Shown here piece by piece: positions 24,526-32,313 of a DNA stretch of 32,313 bases (position 1 is the first letter of the stretch; every line of letters starts with the position of its first letter). This DNA comes from Myxococcales bacterium (lineage in GTDB: Bacteria > Myxococcota_A > Polyangia > Polyangiales > Polyangiaceae). The stretch is from assembly GCA_947473045.1 (NCBI GenBank), contig CANJCO010000055.1, forward strand, positions 1 to 32,313. The letters are read 5' to 3'. Below the pieces are notes generated by a model. The model made no database searches. It was not told the DNA's origin and was given only the letters and a program-made list of their open reading frames with translations. The translations under genes were made by a program, and so were the position numbers.

Positions 24526-25068
24526 TCACGTCAGGCTCGCGCGCTCCAGCGTGCCGTCGAACGTGCTGGCGCCGACCGTGGCGTAGAGGCAGCCGTCGCT
24601 TCGCACGAGCTCAAGCCGCGTGTGCCGATCGATGCGCTCTTCGAGCGCGCCCAGAAAGCTCGGCTCGAGGCGCCACACTTCGATTTCGTCGACCTTGTGG
24701 ATGATCCGCGAGCTCGCCTCGCGCCTCAGTTGAGTCAGTTCAAAATGCGTGTAGATTGCAACCCTGCGCGCGGCCTTGGTGGCCTTGTGGAGCCGCTCCG
24801 CCGACGGCACCCCCACGTCGATCCACGCCAGCAGCAGCCCGGTGGGGTCGACGATCGCCACCGGCGGCTCGTCGGTCGACGACAGGCCGCCCTTGCTGAA
24901 CGCGATGCCGTCTTCGTAGTTGAGGCAGTAGGCGAGCGTGCGCGTGAGCATGTAGCGCATGCTCTCGGACGGGTGCTGTGCGAGGCGCAAATCGAGCGTT
25001 TCATAAACGCCGCGGTCGACGTCGGAGAGCGCGATCGTGAGCCGGTAGATCGTCGCGGTCTGCGCCAT
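24526..25068 (-). CDS. yaeQ: YaeQ family protein
   Basis: This 180-aa protein matches YaeQ from its first residues (ATIYRLTIALSDVDRGVYETLDLRLAQHPSES) through MLTRTLAYCLNYEDGIAFSKGGLSSTDEP and WIDVGVPSAERLHKA. The family has a PD-(D/E)xK nuclease-like fold but no proven activity; older work linked it to haemolysin regulation and transcription elongation. The start is ATG 25068. It lies 78 bp upstream of the small GMC partner gene on the same strand, so cotranscription is possible, and it diverges from the DEAD-box gene. Confidence 0.9.
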   Translation of the reverse strand: MAQTATIYRLTIALSDVDRGVYETLDLRLAQHPSESMRYMLTRTLAYCLNYEDGIAFSKGGLSSTDEPPVAIVDPTGLLLAWIDVGVPSAERLHKATKAARRVAIYTHFELTQLRREASSRIIHKVDEIEVWRLEPSFLGALEERIDRHTRLELVRSDGCLYATVGASTFDGTLERASLT

Positions 25069-25355
25069 GGTGACGCTATTTAGAGGCCGGGTGGTTGCGC
25101 GTCGAGCGATTCCGCGATACATAGCCGCTCGTTCACGGCGTTGGTTGCGAGGTTGTCTCGCACGCGACGTGACGCGCACCTTGTGGTGCGAAGCGCGCGC
25201 CGCATCCGGCGATGCTCCGGCATCACCCCTGCGCTGCGCGCGTCCCCCGCGGCAATCGCGCCGCCACCTGCCTTTCCGAACCCGCGGCAGCGAGGAACGG
25301 CCCCGATTCTCGAGCACCCGCGTTTTCGGGTGTTGCCGCAGAGAGCAACCCCATC
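25069..25355 (+). promoter_or_regulatory. Divergent intergenic region / possible long 5' leader
   Basis: This 287-bp gap must hold promoters for yaeQ and for the RNA helicase. A small hairpin CACCCG/CGGGTG (25315-25332) sits 24 bp before the helicase start. DEAD-box helicase genes often have long regulated leaders in other bacteria, but no cold-shock box or riboswitch was identified here. Confidence 0.35.
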
Positions 25356-26726
<1,371 letters not shown>

Positions 26727-26759
26727 CAGCTGCTAATTGCGGCTGCGACGCGGCGCGCG

Positions 26760-26978
26760 TCAGCGCTTGCCGCCCTGCCAGTAGTCTCTCAGCACGGCGC
26801 GATTGGTCGTCGTGCCGAGCGTGACCGCGCAGCGCGTGCAGCGGTAATCGACCCGTACCGGCCTCGGCGTGCCGCCCATCACGAGCAGCAGCCAGCCGGG
26901 CACGCTGTAGTGCTCGCTCGTCTCGACCATCGGGTGGGTGAGCGTGTAGCCGCAGCGGCATTGGTCGGGATAGTCCAT
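26760..26978 (-). CDS. Small Zn-ribbon protein, function unknown
   Basis: The product is 72 aa from ATG 26978. Cys7 and Cys9 (CRCGY) with Cys47 and Cys50 (CTRC) make a plausible four-Cys zinc knuckle; between them lies a hydrophobic stretch (SVPGWLLLVMGGTP). The frame is open upstream, but that sequence is Arg-rich and not protein-like. It converges with the RNA helicase gene and diverges from glyS. The gene was not recognised; it is supported by Cys spacing and codon usage. Confidence 0.6.
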   Translation of the reverse strand: MDYPDQCRCGYTLTHPMVETSEHYSVPGWLLLVMGGTPRPVRVDYRCTRCAVTLGTTTNRAVLRDYWQGGKR

Positions 26979-27182
26979 GGCTCGTCGCAAGATGGCGACG
27001 AAACCGTCCGCCGTCGAGAGGCGTGTCGCGCGGCGCGCGCTCGTTGCGTGTATTGTGCATGCACCGTGCGGGCGCGGCGAGGCCCATGGGACACGTAGCT
27101 TGACGGAAAAATGAGCCACTTCGTTTCTGGGCGCGGGCGCTAGTGGTGGAAAATTGCCGCGATTGTAGGCAAGGTGCGCGCT

Positions 27183-29324
27183 GTGAATCCCTTTGTGCTT
27201 CTGCTCGAAATTGGCGTCGAAGAGCTGCCGTCGTCGTTTGTCGACGCCGCGCTCTCCGCGCTCCCCGGCCTCGTCCGCGACAAGCTCGCGCAGCTGCGCA
27301 TCGCGCATGGCGCGGTCGAGGCGCTCGGAACACCGCGTCGCCTCGCCGTGCTCGTAGCCGATGTGGCCGGGGCGCAGTCCGACGTTGATGAAGAGGTGGT
27401 CGGACCGCCCGAAGCCGCCGCGTTCAAGGGCGGCGCACCGACGCGAGCCGCGGAGGCGTTCGCCGAAAAGCTAGGCGTGCCGGTCGCGCAGCTCGAGGTG
27501 AAGGAGCTCTCCGGCGCCGCTGCGAAGAAGCCGGGCCGGTATGTCGTTGGCCGCCGAGTCGAAGCCGGGCGCCCGTCGCGCGAGCTGCTTGGCGCCGCGC
27601 TCGCCGAGATCTGCGGCGCGATCCCGTTTCGCAAATCGATGCGCTGGGGCTCCGGCGAGGTCGCGTTCGGAAGGCCGGTGCAGTGGCTCGTTGCGCTTGC
27701 AGGCGACGCAGAAATCGCGGTCACGTTTGCTGGCGTGACGAGCGGACGCGTGTCGCGCGGGCATCGCTTTCTGTCTGCCGGCCCGATCGTCATCGCCCGC
27801 CCGGAGACCTACAAGGAGCAGCTGCGCGCCGAGCACGTTGTGTGCGATCGCGATGAGCGCGCGCGCGTCATGATGCAGCGCGTGGCCGCGGCGGCTACGG
27901 CGATGGGCGGAACCCATGATCCGGAGCCGGGCCTCGTGAGCGAAAACGCGTCGCTCGTCGAGGAGCCGCACATCGTGGTGGGCTCGTTCGACGAAGCGTT
28001 TCTTGCGCTGCCGGCGGCCGTGATTCGAGCGGTCGCGCGGGGTCACCAGAAATATTTTTGCGTCCAGGCCGACGCCTCGGGGGACGTGCTGCTGCCAGGC
28101 TACCTCGCCGTCGCCAACACAGCGCAAAAGCCTGAAAACGTAGCGCGCGGAAACGACCGCGTGATGCGCGCGCGACTTTCGGACGCCCGCTTCTTCTTCG
28201 ACGAAGACAAGAAAGTTCGCCAGGAGGCCCGCGTCGAAAAGCTCGCTGGCATCGTGTTTCACAATCGCCTCGGCACGGTTCGCGAGAAGGTCGACCGCAT
28301 GGGCCGCATCGCCGCGCACCTCGCAGGCGAGCTGGGGCTCGGCGAGGCGCAGACCGCGAGCGTCGCGCGCGCCGCGCTGCTGGCAAAAAACGATCTCGTC
28401 GCGCTCATGGTCGGTGAGTTTCCCGAGCTGCAGGGCACGATGGGCCGGGTGTACGCCGGCCATGCGGGCGAGGCCGCCGAAGTGTGCGACGCGATTCGCG
28501 ATCACTACGCGCCGGTGGGCGCCGACGGTGACGTTGCCGCTTCGGACGTCGCGCGGATCGTAGCGTTGGCCGACCGACTCGACTCGCTGGTGGGCTGCTT
28601 CGCGGTCGGGCTTCAGCCCACAGGCACGGCCGATCCCTACGCGCTGCGCAGGGCGACGATCGGCATTTTGCGCACGCTGCTCGAGTCGGGCGACGCGCGC
28701 TACGCCTCGATCGACGTGCTCGAGCTCTTTGCCTACGTTTACAGGGGTTTCAGCGACAAAAAGTTGGATTTGTCGGAGCTCGAGACCGTCGCCAAAGTCG
28801 GCGAGTTTGCGAGCGAACGGCTGCGCGGCCTCATCGAGTCGCGCACGAGCCGGGCGTCAGCCGACGCGGTGATGGCGGGCGGCGCGTTCGTTCGGGGCAA
28901 GCACGTCGCGGTCGTCTCGCACCCTCCGTACGCCCTCGCGCGAGCGCGGGCACTCGAGGCGGTGATCGGGAGCGGAGCCGCGTGGCTCGACAAGGCGCGC
29001 ACCGTCGCCAAGCGCCTCTCGGGCATCAGCAAAGAGAGCGCGCCGGAGCTCGTCGCCAAGAGCGCGCTGCCGAGGCCGGGCGATCAGGCGATCGTCGACC
29101 TGGTGCAGATCCTCGACGAAAAAACCCGCGCGCTGATCGACGAGGAGGGGGTCCGCGAAGCCCTGCTGGCGATGGGCTCGCTCGCGCTGCAGGTCGATGC
29201 CATCTTCACCGAGACGCTCGTCAACGATCCCGCCGACGCTTCGACCCCGCGCAGGCTGTCGCTGCTGTCGTACGGCGCGGGCTGTATGCTCCGCATCGCA
29301 GATTTCTCCCGCATCGGAGGTTAG
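27183..29324 (+). CDS. glyS: Glycyl-tRNA synthetase beta subunit
   Basis: This 713-aa subunit belongs to the heterotetrameric (alpha2beta2) glycyl-tRNA synthetase. The N-terminus NPFVLLLEIGVEELPS and the internal GHQKYF, RLSDARFFFDEDKK and LGTVREKVDR segments are diagnostic; ADPYALRR lies in the HD-like part, and the C-terminal third is the anticodon-binding region. GTG 27183 is preferred because AAGG ends 8 nt upstream (27171-27174); GTG 27174 is an alternative three codons earlier. The catalytic alpha subunit gene glyQ is not in the window, although it normally lies directly upstream. The PPDK-like domain gene follows 2 bp after the stop. Confidence 0.94.
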   Translation: MNPFVLLLEIGVEELPSSFVDAALSALPGLVRDKLAQLRIAHGAVEALGTPRRLAVLVADVAGAQSDVDEEVVGPPEAAAFKGGAPTRAAEAFAEKLGVPVAQLEVKELSGAAAKKPGRYVVGRRVEAGRPSRELLGAALAEICGAIPFRKSMRWGSGEVAFGRPVQWLVALAGDAEIAVTFAGVTSGRVSRGHRFLSAGPIVIARPETYKEQLRAEHVVCDRDERARVMMQRVAAAATAMGGTHDPEPGLVSENASLVEEPHIVVGSFDEAFLALPAAVIRAVARGHQKYFCVQADASGDVLLPGYLAVANTAQKPENVARGNDRVMRARLSDARFFFDEDKKVRQEARVEKLAGIVFHNRLGTVREKVDRMGRIAAHLAGELGLGEAQTASVARAALLAKNDLVALMVGEFPELQGTMGRVYAGHAGEAAEVCDAIRDHYAPVGADGDVAASDVARIVALADRLDSLVGCFAVGLQPTGTADPYALRRATIGILRTLLESGDARYASIDVLELFAYVYRGFSDKKLDLSELETVAKVGEFASERLRGLIESRTSRASADAVMAGGAFVRGKHVAVVSHPPYALARARALEAVIGSGAAWLDKARTVAKRLSGISKESAPELVAKSALPRPGDQAIVDLVQILDEKTRALIDEEGVREALLAMGSLALQVDAIFTETLVNDPADASTPRRLSLLSYGAGCMLRIADFSRIGG

Positions 29325-29326
29325 TC

Positions 29327-29698
29327 ATGGCCGTCATCGCACGAGGGCAGGGCGCGAGCCCGGGAGCAGCCACCGGGCCCATTGCCCTCACGCCTGAAGT
29401 CGTTGTCGCCTTCGCGGCGCAGGGAACTCCTGCGATCTTCGTGCGCACCGAAGTGCTCGCCGAAGACATGGCCGGCATCGCCGCCTGCGCCGCCCTCGTG
29501 ACGACGCGCGGCGGCATCACGGGCGACGGTGCCATCGCAGCCCGCGCGATGGGCAAGCCGTGCATCGCCGGCGTGCTGATGATGCGTGTAGACTACATGA
29601 GCAAGACGGTGCTGGTGACCGGCGAGGTCTCCCTCACGCTGCGCGAGGGGGAGACGCTGACGGTCGACGCTTCGCGCGGGGTGCTCGAGCGCGACTGA
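29327..29698 (+). CDS. Lone PPDK-type swivelling domain lacking the His
   Basis: This 123-aa protein starts at ATG 29327 with GGAGG 6 nt upstream. Its whole length matches the central phosphohistidine domain of pyruvate phosphate dikinase: GASPGAATG (9-17), FVRTEVLAEDM, then TTRGGITGDGAIAARAMGKP (59-78). In PPDK this last segment carries TSHAAVVAR with the phosphorylated His; here the position is Asp67 (GAC, one base from CAC). The nucleotide-binding and PEP-binding domains are absent. It cannot catalyse phosphotransfer as PPDK does, so it is a remnant or a repurposed binding domain. Being 2 bp behind glyS, it is cotranscribed; glyQS-ppdK linkage is known in other bacteria. Confidence 0.85.
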   Translation: MAVIARGQGASPGAATGPIALTPEVVVAFAAQGTPAIFVRTEVLAEDMAGIAACAALVTTRGGITGDGAIAARAMGKPCIAGVLMMRVDYMSKTVLVTGEVSLTLREGETLTVDASRGVLERD

Positions 29699-29711
29699 CG
29701 CGCCTCGCGGC

Positions 29712-30374
29712 TCACTTCGGCGACAGCGCCGACGGCAGCTCGAGCTTCTTGTAGTCTGCAGGCACCGCGAAGAGCTCGTCGCCGAGGCGCTTACCCTCGA
29801 TCTTGACGACCTCCATGCGCGAGACCTCGACGCCCTTGCTGTCGTAGTCGACGCTTCGAAGCGGAAACAGGCGCTTTTCGCGCAGCTCTTTGGCGAGGCC
29901 CGAGCCGCCGCCCTTGAGCGCGTTGATGTCGAAGAACGCGATTCCGGTCGCGATGCAAACCTCGGTGCGCTTGCCGCTGACGTCGGCGGCGATCCACGTC
30001 TCGCAGTCGACGCCCGCGACCTTGTCGTGCTTGCCCGTGTGCTGCACCTGACTCGTGTCGGGGCTGGTGTTGGCGACCGGAGCGCCCGCTCGCGCGAAAT
30101 CGACGTCGATATAGGCGCGCTGAGCGTCGAGGAGCATCTGCACCTTGCCCGTCGCCGGATCAAAAATGGCGTGCGACATCTCACCCCCGGGAGAGGCAAC
30201 GTCGAAGCGCAGCTTGTCGCTCTTCGTCTTGACGACCATCTCCGTCGAAGCGCCGCCGACGCGCTGTGTGCGCATGGTGATCTCTCCCTCGAAGCCCTGA
30301 CCGAAGCCCTTCGAGCAGCCCGCGCCAGCAGCGAGAGTCAGCCCCACGAACGCCCCAAGAGTCGCTTTGCGCAT
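29712..30374 (-). CDS. DUF4412-like lipoprotein
   Basis: The product is 220 aa with a signal peptide ending in GAGC (lipid Cys20). The mature part matches the DUF4412 pattern: FEGEITMRTQ, an outer-membrane-like lipoprotein carrier fold with alternating strands, then AIFDPATGKVQMLLD, DVDFARAG, HDKVAGVDCETWIA and ELREKRLFPLR. Such proteins are periplasmic with unknown ligand. Start ATG 30374 fits the signal. It converges with the PPDK-like gene (13-bp gap) and diverges from the aldo/keto reductase (158-bp gap). Confidence 0.75.
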   Translation of the reverse strand: MRKATLGAFVGLTLAAGAGCSKGFGQGFEGEITMRTQRVGGASTEMVVKTKSDKLRFDVASPGGEMSHAIFDPATGKVQMLLDAQRAYIDVDFARAGAPVANTSPDTSQVQHTGKHDKVAGVDCETWIAADVSGKRTEVCIATGIAFFDINALKGGGSGLAKELREKRLFPLRSVDYDSKGVEVSRMEVVKIEGKRLGDELFAVPADYKKLELPSALSPK

Positions 30375-30532
30375 CGGTGCACCATCGCACGAAACGGTCG
30401 CAGACGAACACCCCGCGCGGCCCGCCGCGGTCCGGTGCTACGTTGCCGCAGGTGATTCGGTGCGCGCGCGGCGCTGCGCAAGCCGCGCTTCAGTGTCGCC
30501 GACGCTTCGCAACCCAAGGTAGCCCTCGCCCC

Positions 30533-31432
30533 ATGACCGATTTCGCACACCTGCCCGCCACCACCCGCCTCGGCGATATTGAAGTCTGCCGCGTTGGCTT
30601 CGGCGCCATGCAGCTCCCCGGCCCCATGGTCTGGGGACCTCCCAAAAATCCCGAGGAGGCGCGCGCGGTGCTTCGGCGCGTCGTGGAGCTGGGCATCAAC
30701 TTGATTGATACGTCCTGGTACTATGGGCCGCACGTCTCGAACGAGCTCATCGCCGCGACGCTGCGCCCCTACGCGAAAGACCTCGTGCTCGTGACCAAGC
30801 TCGGCGGTCGTCGCACCGACGACAAAGGCTGGGCGTCTGCGCTGAGCCCGGAGGAGCTTCGCTTCGGCTGCGAGGAAGACTTGCGCACGCTCGGGCTCGA
30901 GCGCCTCGACGTGGTGCACCTCCGCTGGATCCCGCACACGTCCGTGCCCTTTCGCGAGTCGCTCGACGCCATGATCGCGTTGCAGCAGGCGGGCAAGATT
31001 CGCCACATCGGCCTGTCGAACGTGACCCCCGCGCAGCTGCGCGACGCCATGACGCGCGCGAAGATCGTCTGCGTCTCGAACCTCTACAACGTGGCGCACG
31101 GTGAGCAGAAGCTCGGAAGTTTGCCGCATGCTTCGACCGAGGGTCAGGAAGCGATCGTCGACCTTTGCGCGGAGCACGGGATGGCGTTTCTGCCGTTTTT
31201 CCTGCTCGCTATCCCCGGACCGAGGCGCGAAAACACTGCGCTCACCGAGATCGCGGAGCGTCACGGCAAGACGTTGGCGCAGGTCGCCATCGCCTGGCTG
31301 CTCGCGCGCTCACCGACGCTCGTGCCCATTGCCGGCACCAGCCGTGTCGCGCACCTCGAAGAGAACTGGGAGGCGCGGCGGCTTGCGTTATCAAAAGAGG
31401 AGTTCGACGCCATCTCCGCTGCGCGCGGCTGA
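30533..31432 (+). CDS. Aldo/keto reductase
   Basis: This 299-aa NADPH-dependent oxidoreductase is of the AKR superfamily with a TIM barrel. The catalytic tetrad is visible as Asp59 (NLIDTSWYYG), Tyr64, Lys89 (LVTKLGG) and His129 (LDVVHLRW). The cofactor-side segment VPIAGTSRVAHLEEN is typical of AKR13-like and related bacterial members. ATG 30533 is chosen since upstream in-frame sequence is Arg/Gln-rich and non-conserved. The substrate is unknown. It ends 2 bp before the end of convergent bpt. Confidence 0.92.
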   Translation: MTDFAHLPATTRLGDIEVCRVGFGAMQLPGPMVWGPPKNPEEARAVLRRVVELGINLIDTSWYYGPHVSNELIAATLRPYAKDLVLVTKLGGRRTDDKGWASALSPEELRFGCEEDLRTLGLERLDVVHLRWIPHTSVPFRESLDAMIALQQAGKIRHIGLSNVTPAQLRDAMTRAKIVCVSNLYNVAHGEQKLGSLPHASTEGQEAIVDLCAEHGMAFLPFFLLAIPGPRRENTALTEIAERHGKTLAQVAIAWLLARSPTLVPIAGTSRVAHLEENWEARRLALSKEEFDAISAARG

Positions 31433-31434
31433 AT

Positions 31435-32151
31435 CTAAGCGGTGCGCCACTCCGGACCTTCGTTCATCGCGGGCCGGCCTACCAGCACCTCGTGGGGGCG
31501 GAACGCGCCTTTGTATTCGAGCGACGCGCATCCCTGAACGCGATAGCCGAGGTACATGTGGCGTAGCCCCCAATTGCGTGCATCCTGCACGAGATGCACC
31601 ACGTTTGCGACGCCGAGCGAGCCTTGCTGCTGCGGTTCGTAGAAGAAGTACGCGGCGCTGAGCGCGGTGGGCGTTTGATCGATGAGCCCCAGGCCCACGA
31701 GGCGATCGCCGTCGTAGTAGGCGACTTCGCGGGCGCAAGGGTGGGGGAAGGCGAAGTCCATGCGGTAGCGCTCGGCGTCCATTTCGCTCTCTTCCCAGCC
31801 GCGCGCGCCTTCGCGCGACGCGTGCCAGCGGCTGTAGAGGCGCAGGCGCGCATCGTCGACGGTGGGTACGCCAACCACGCGCCGCAGTCCGGCCGCGAGG
31901 CGCACGGCGCGCCGCTGGCTTCGCGTGGGCGCGAATTGCGATGCGATCACGCGCGTCGTGACGCACGCTTTGCACGCAGCGCACTGAGGGCGAAAATAGC
32001 AGGGCCCGAAGCGCCGCCACCCGCGCGACAGCAGCGCGTCGAGCTCCAGCGGCGTGACGTCGAGCATGAGGCGCACGTCGAGCGACGCCCGCTGAGCGGG
32101 AAGGTAGGTGCAGGGGTGCGGCGTTTCGACGACGCGCTGGAGAAGCCGCAT
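31435..32151 (-). CDS. bpt: Aspartate/glutamate leucyltransferase (N-end rule)
   Basis: This 238-aa aminoacyl-tRNA-protein transferase of the bacterial Bpt (ATE-like) type transfers Leu from Leu-tRNA to N-terminal Asp or Glu, marking proteins for ClpAP. The N-terminal signature is present: PHPCTYLPAQRASLDVRLM (Cys14) then CYFRPQCAACKACVTTRV (Cys51, Cys57, Cys60, Cys63), which supply the iron-sulfur or metal-type Cys set known in ATE proteins. The C-terminal GNAT-like half has VAYYDGDRLVGLGLID and YLGYRVQGCASLEYKGAFRPHE. The ATG at 32151 fits the family N-terminus; no strong ribosome site. Repeat copy 3 begins 14 bp upstream, so its promoter must be within or beyond the repeat. Confidence 0.92.
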   Translation of the reverse strand: MRLLQRVVETPHPCTYLPAQRASLDVRLMLDVTPLELDALLSRGWRRFGPCYFRPQCAACKACVTTRVIASQFAPTRSQRRAVRLAAGLRRVVGVPTVDDARLRLYSRWHASREGARGWEESEMDAERYRMDFAFPHPCAREVAYYDGDRLVGLGLIDQTPTALSAAYFFYEPQQQGSLGVANVVHLVQDARNWGLRHMYLGYRVQGCASLEYKGAFRPHEVLVGRPAMNEGPEWRTA

Positions 32152-32164
32152 GACAAGCCCGACC

Positions 32165-32313
32165 CTAGCAGGCCGTTGAAGAACGGCCTGCTAGCCTTTC
32201 ATCTCGGGGAGGTATGCACCTCCCCGCCCCGAAAAACGCGGTTTTTCGGGGTCCCCACCCCACGCAATTGGCTTCGCCAATTACTATCAGGGTGTTTTTC
32301 AACACCCTGATAG
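32165..32313 (+). repeat. Multi-hairpin repeat, copy 3 (full length)
   Basis: This is the complete 149-bp unit. The left terminal palindrome is CTAGCAGGCCGTT-GAAG-AACGGCCTGCTAG and the right one is CTATCAGGGTGTT-TTTC-AACACCCTGATAG, both 30 bp with a 13-bp stem and 4-nt loop. Between them are GGGGAGGT/ACCTCCCC, CCCCGAAAAAC/GTTTTTCGGGG and AATTGGC/GCCAATT. It is inverted relative to copy 1 and essentially identical to it. It runs to the last base of the window. Confidence 0.93.

Noticed and set aside
27055-27064. Palindrome GTGCATGCAC in the glyS upstream gap
   Set aside because: A single 10-bp palindrome is expected by chance, and no second site or known operator was recognised.

Overview
The window looks like chromosomal DNA from a high-GC delta-group bacterium, most likely a myxobacterium (Myxococcota, Polyangia-like). 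The base for this is strong third-position G/C, many lipoproteins with Asp/Ala/Gly-rich stretches after the lipidated Cys, Cys-rich secreted proteins of the MXAN/Stig1-like type, a type IV pilus secretin, and remains of the large Ser/Thr kinase-TPR and hybrid histidine kinase families typical of that group. No phage, plasmid, CRISPR or rRNA/tRNA genes were seen.

Layout. A roughly 149-bp element built of five consecutive perfect stem-loops starts the window (1-147, two terminal bases missing) and ends it in inverted orientation (32165-32313). A decayed third copy lies at 22396-22546. Between the ends: pilQ and an MFS transporter (390-4023); a plus-strand run of envelope and metabolic genes (4078-10927: beta-propeller lipoprotein, small barrel-like lipoprotein, alpha/beta hydrolase, amidohydrolase, tRNA-type adenine methyltransferase, lipoprotein beta-carbonic anhydrase with a His-rich segment, large lipoprotein of unknown role); a small exported protein; three Cys-rich lipoproteins, two on the minus strand and one diverging (11425-14656); peroxiredoxin and a DUF1287 protein; a Rep/UvrD helicase tail-to-tail with proS; a wrecked kinase-TPR gene, a rhodanese and a degenerate histidine-kinase/receiver protein (19947-22392); repeat copy 2; a GMC oxidoreductase with its small membrane partner and YaeQ on the minus strand; a DEAD-box RNA helicase; a 72-aa Zn-ribbon protein; glyS followed by a lone PPDK swivelling domain that lacks the phosphorylated His; a DUF4412 lipoprotein, an aldo/keto reductase, and the N-degron transferase bpt.

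How the genes relate. Most are housekeeping or envelope genes in short operons, some with ATGA overlaps (5671, 7528, 24055-24058). Translation and protein-turnover functions recur (proS, glyS, DEAD-box helicase, tRNA methyltransferase, bpt) but do not form one pathway. Several genes are decayed signalling or metabolic modules: a kinase without its catalytic domain, a receiver without its phospho-acceptor Asp, a histidine-kinase helix without its His, and a PPDK domain without its His. The most notable unexplained feature is the multi-hairpin repeat. Two copies are identical at 146 of 147 bases although more than 32 kb apart. The third fills the gap between two convergent genes and supplies one gene's stop codon. 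Because both window ends lie in the element, the window may be a whole assembly contig that broke at a high-copy repeat.
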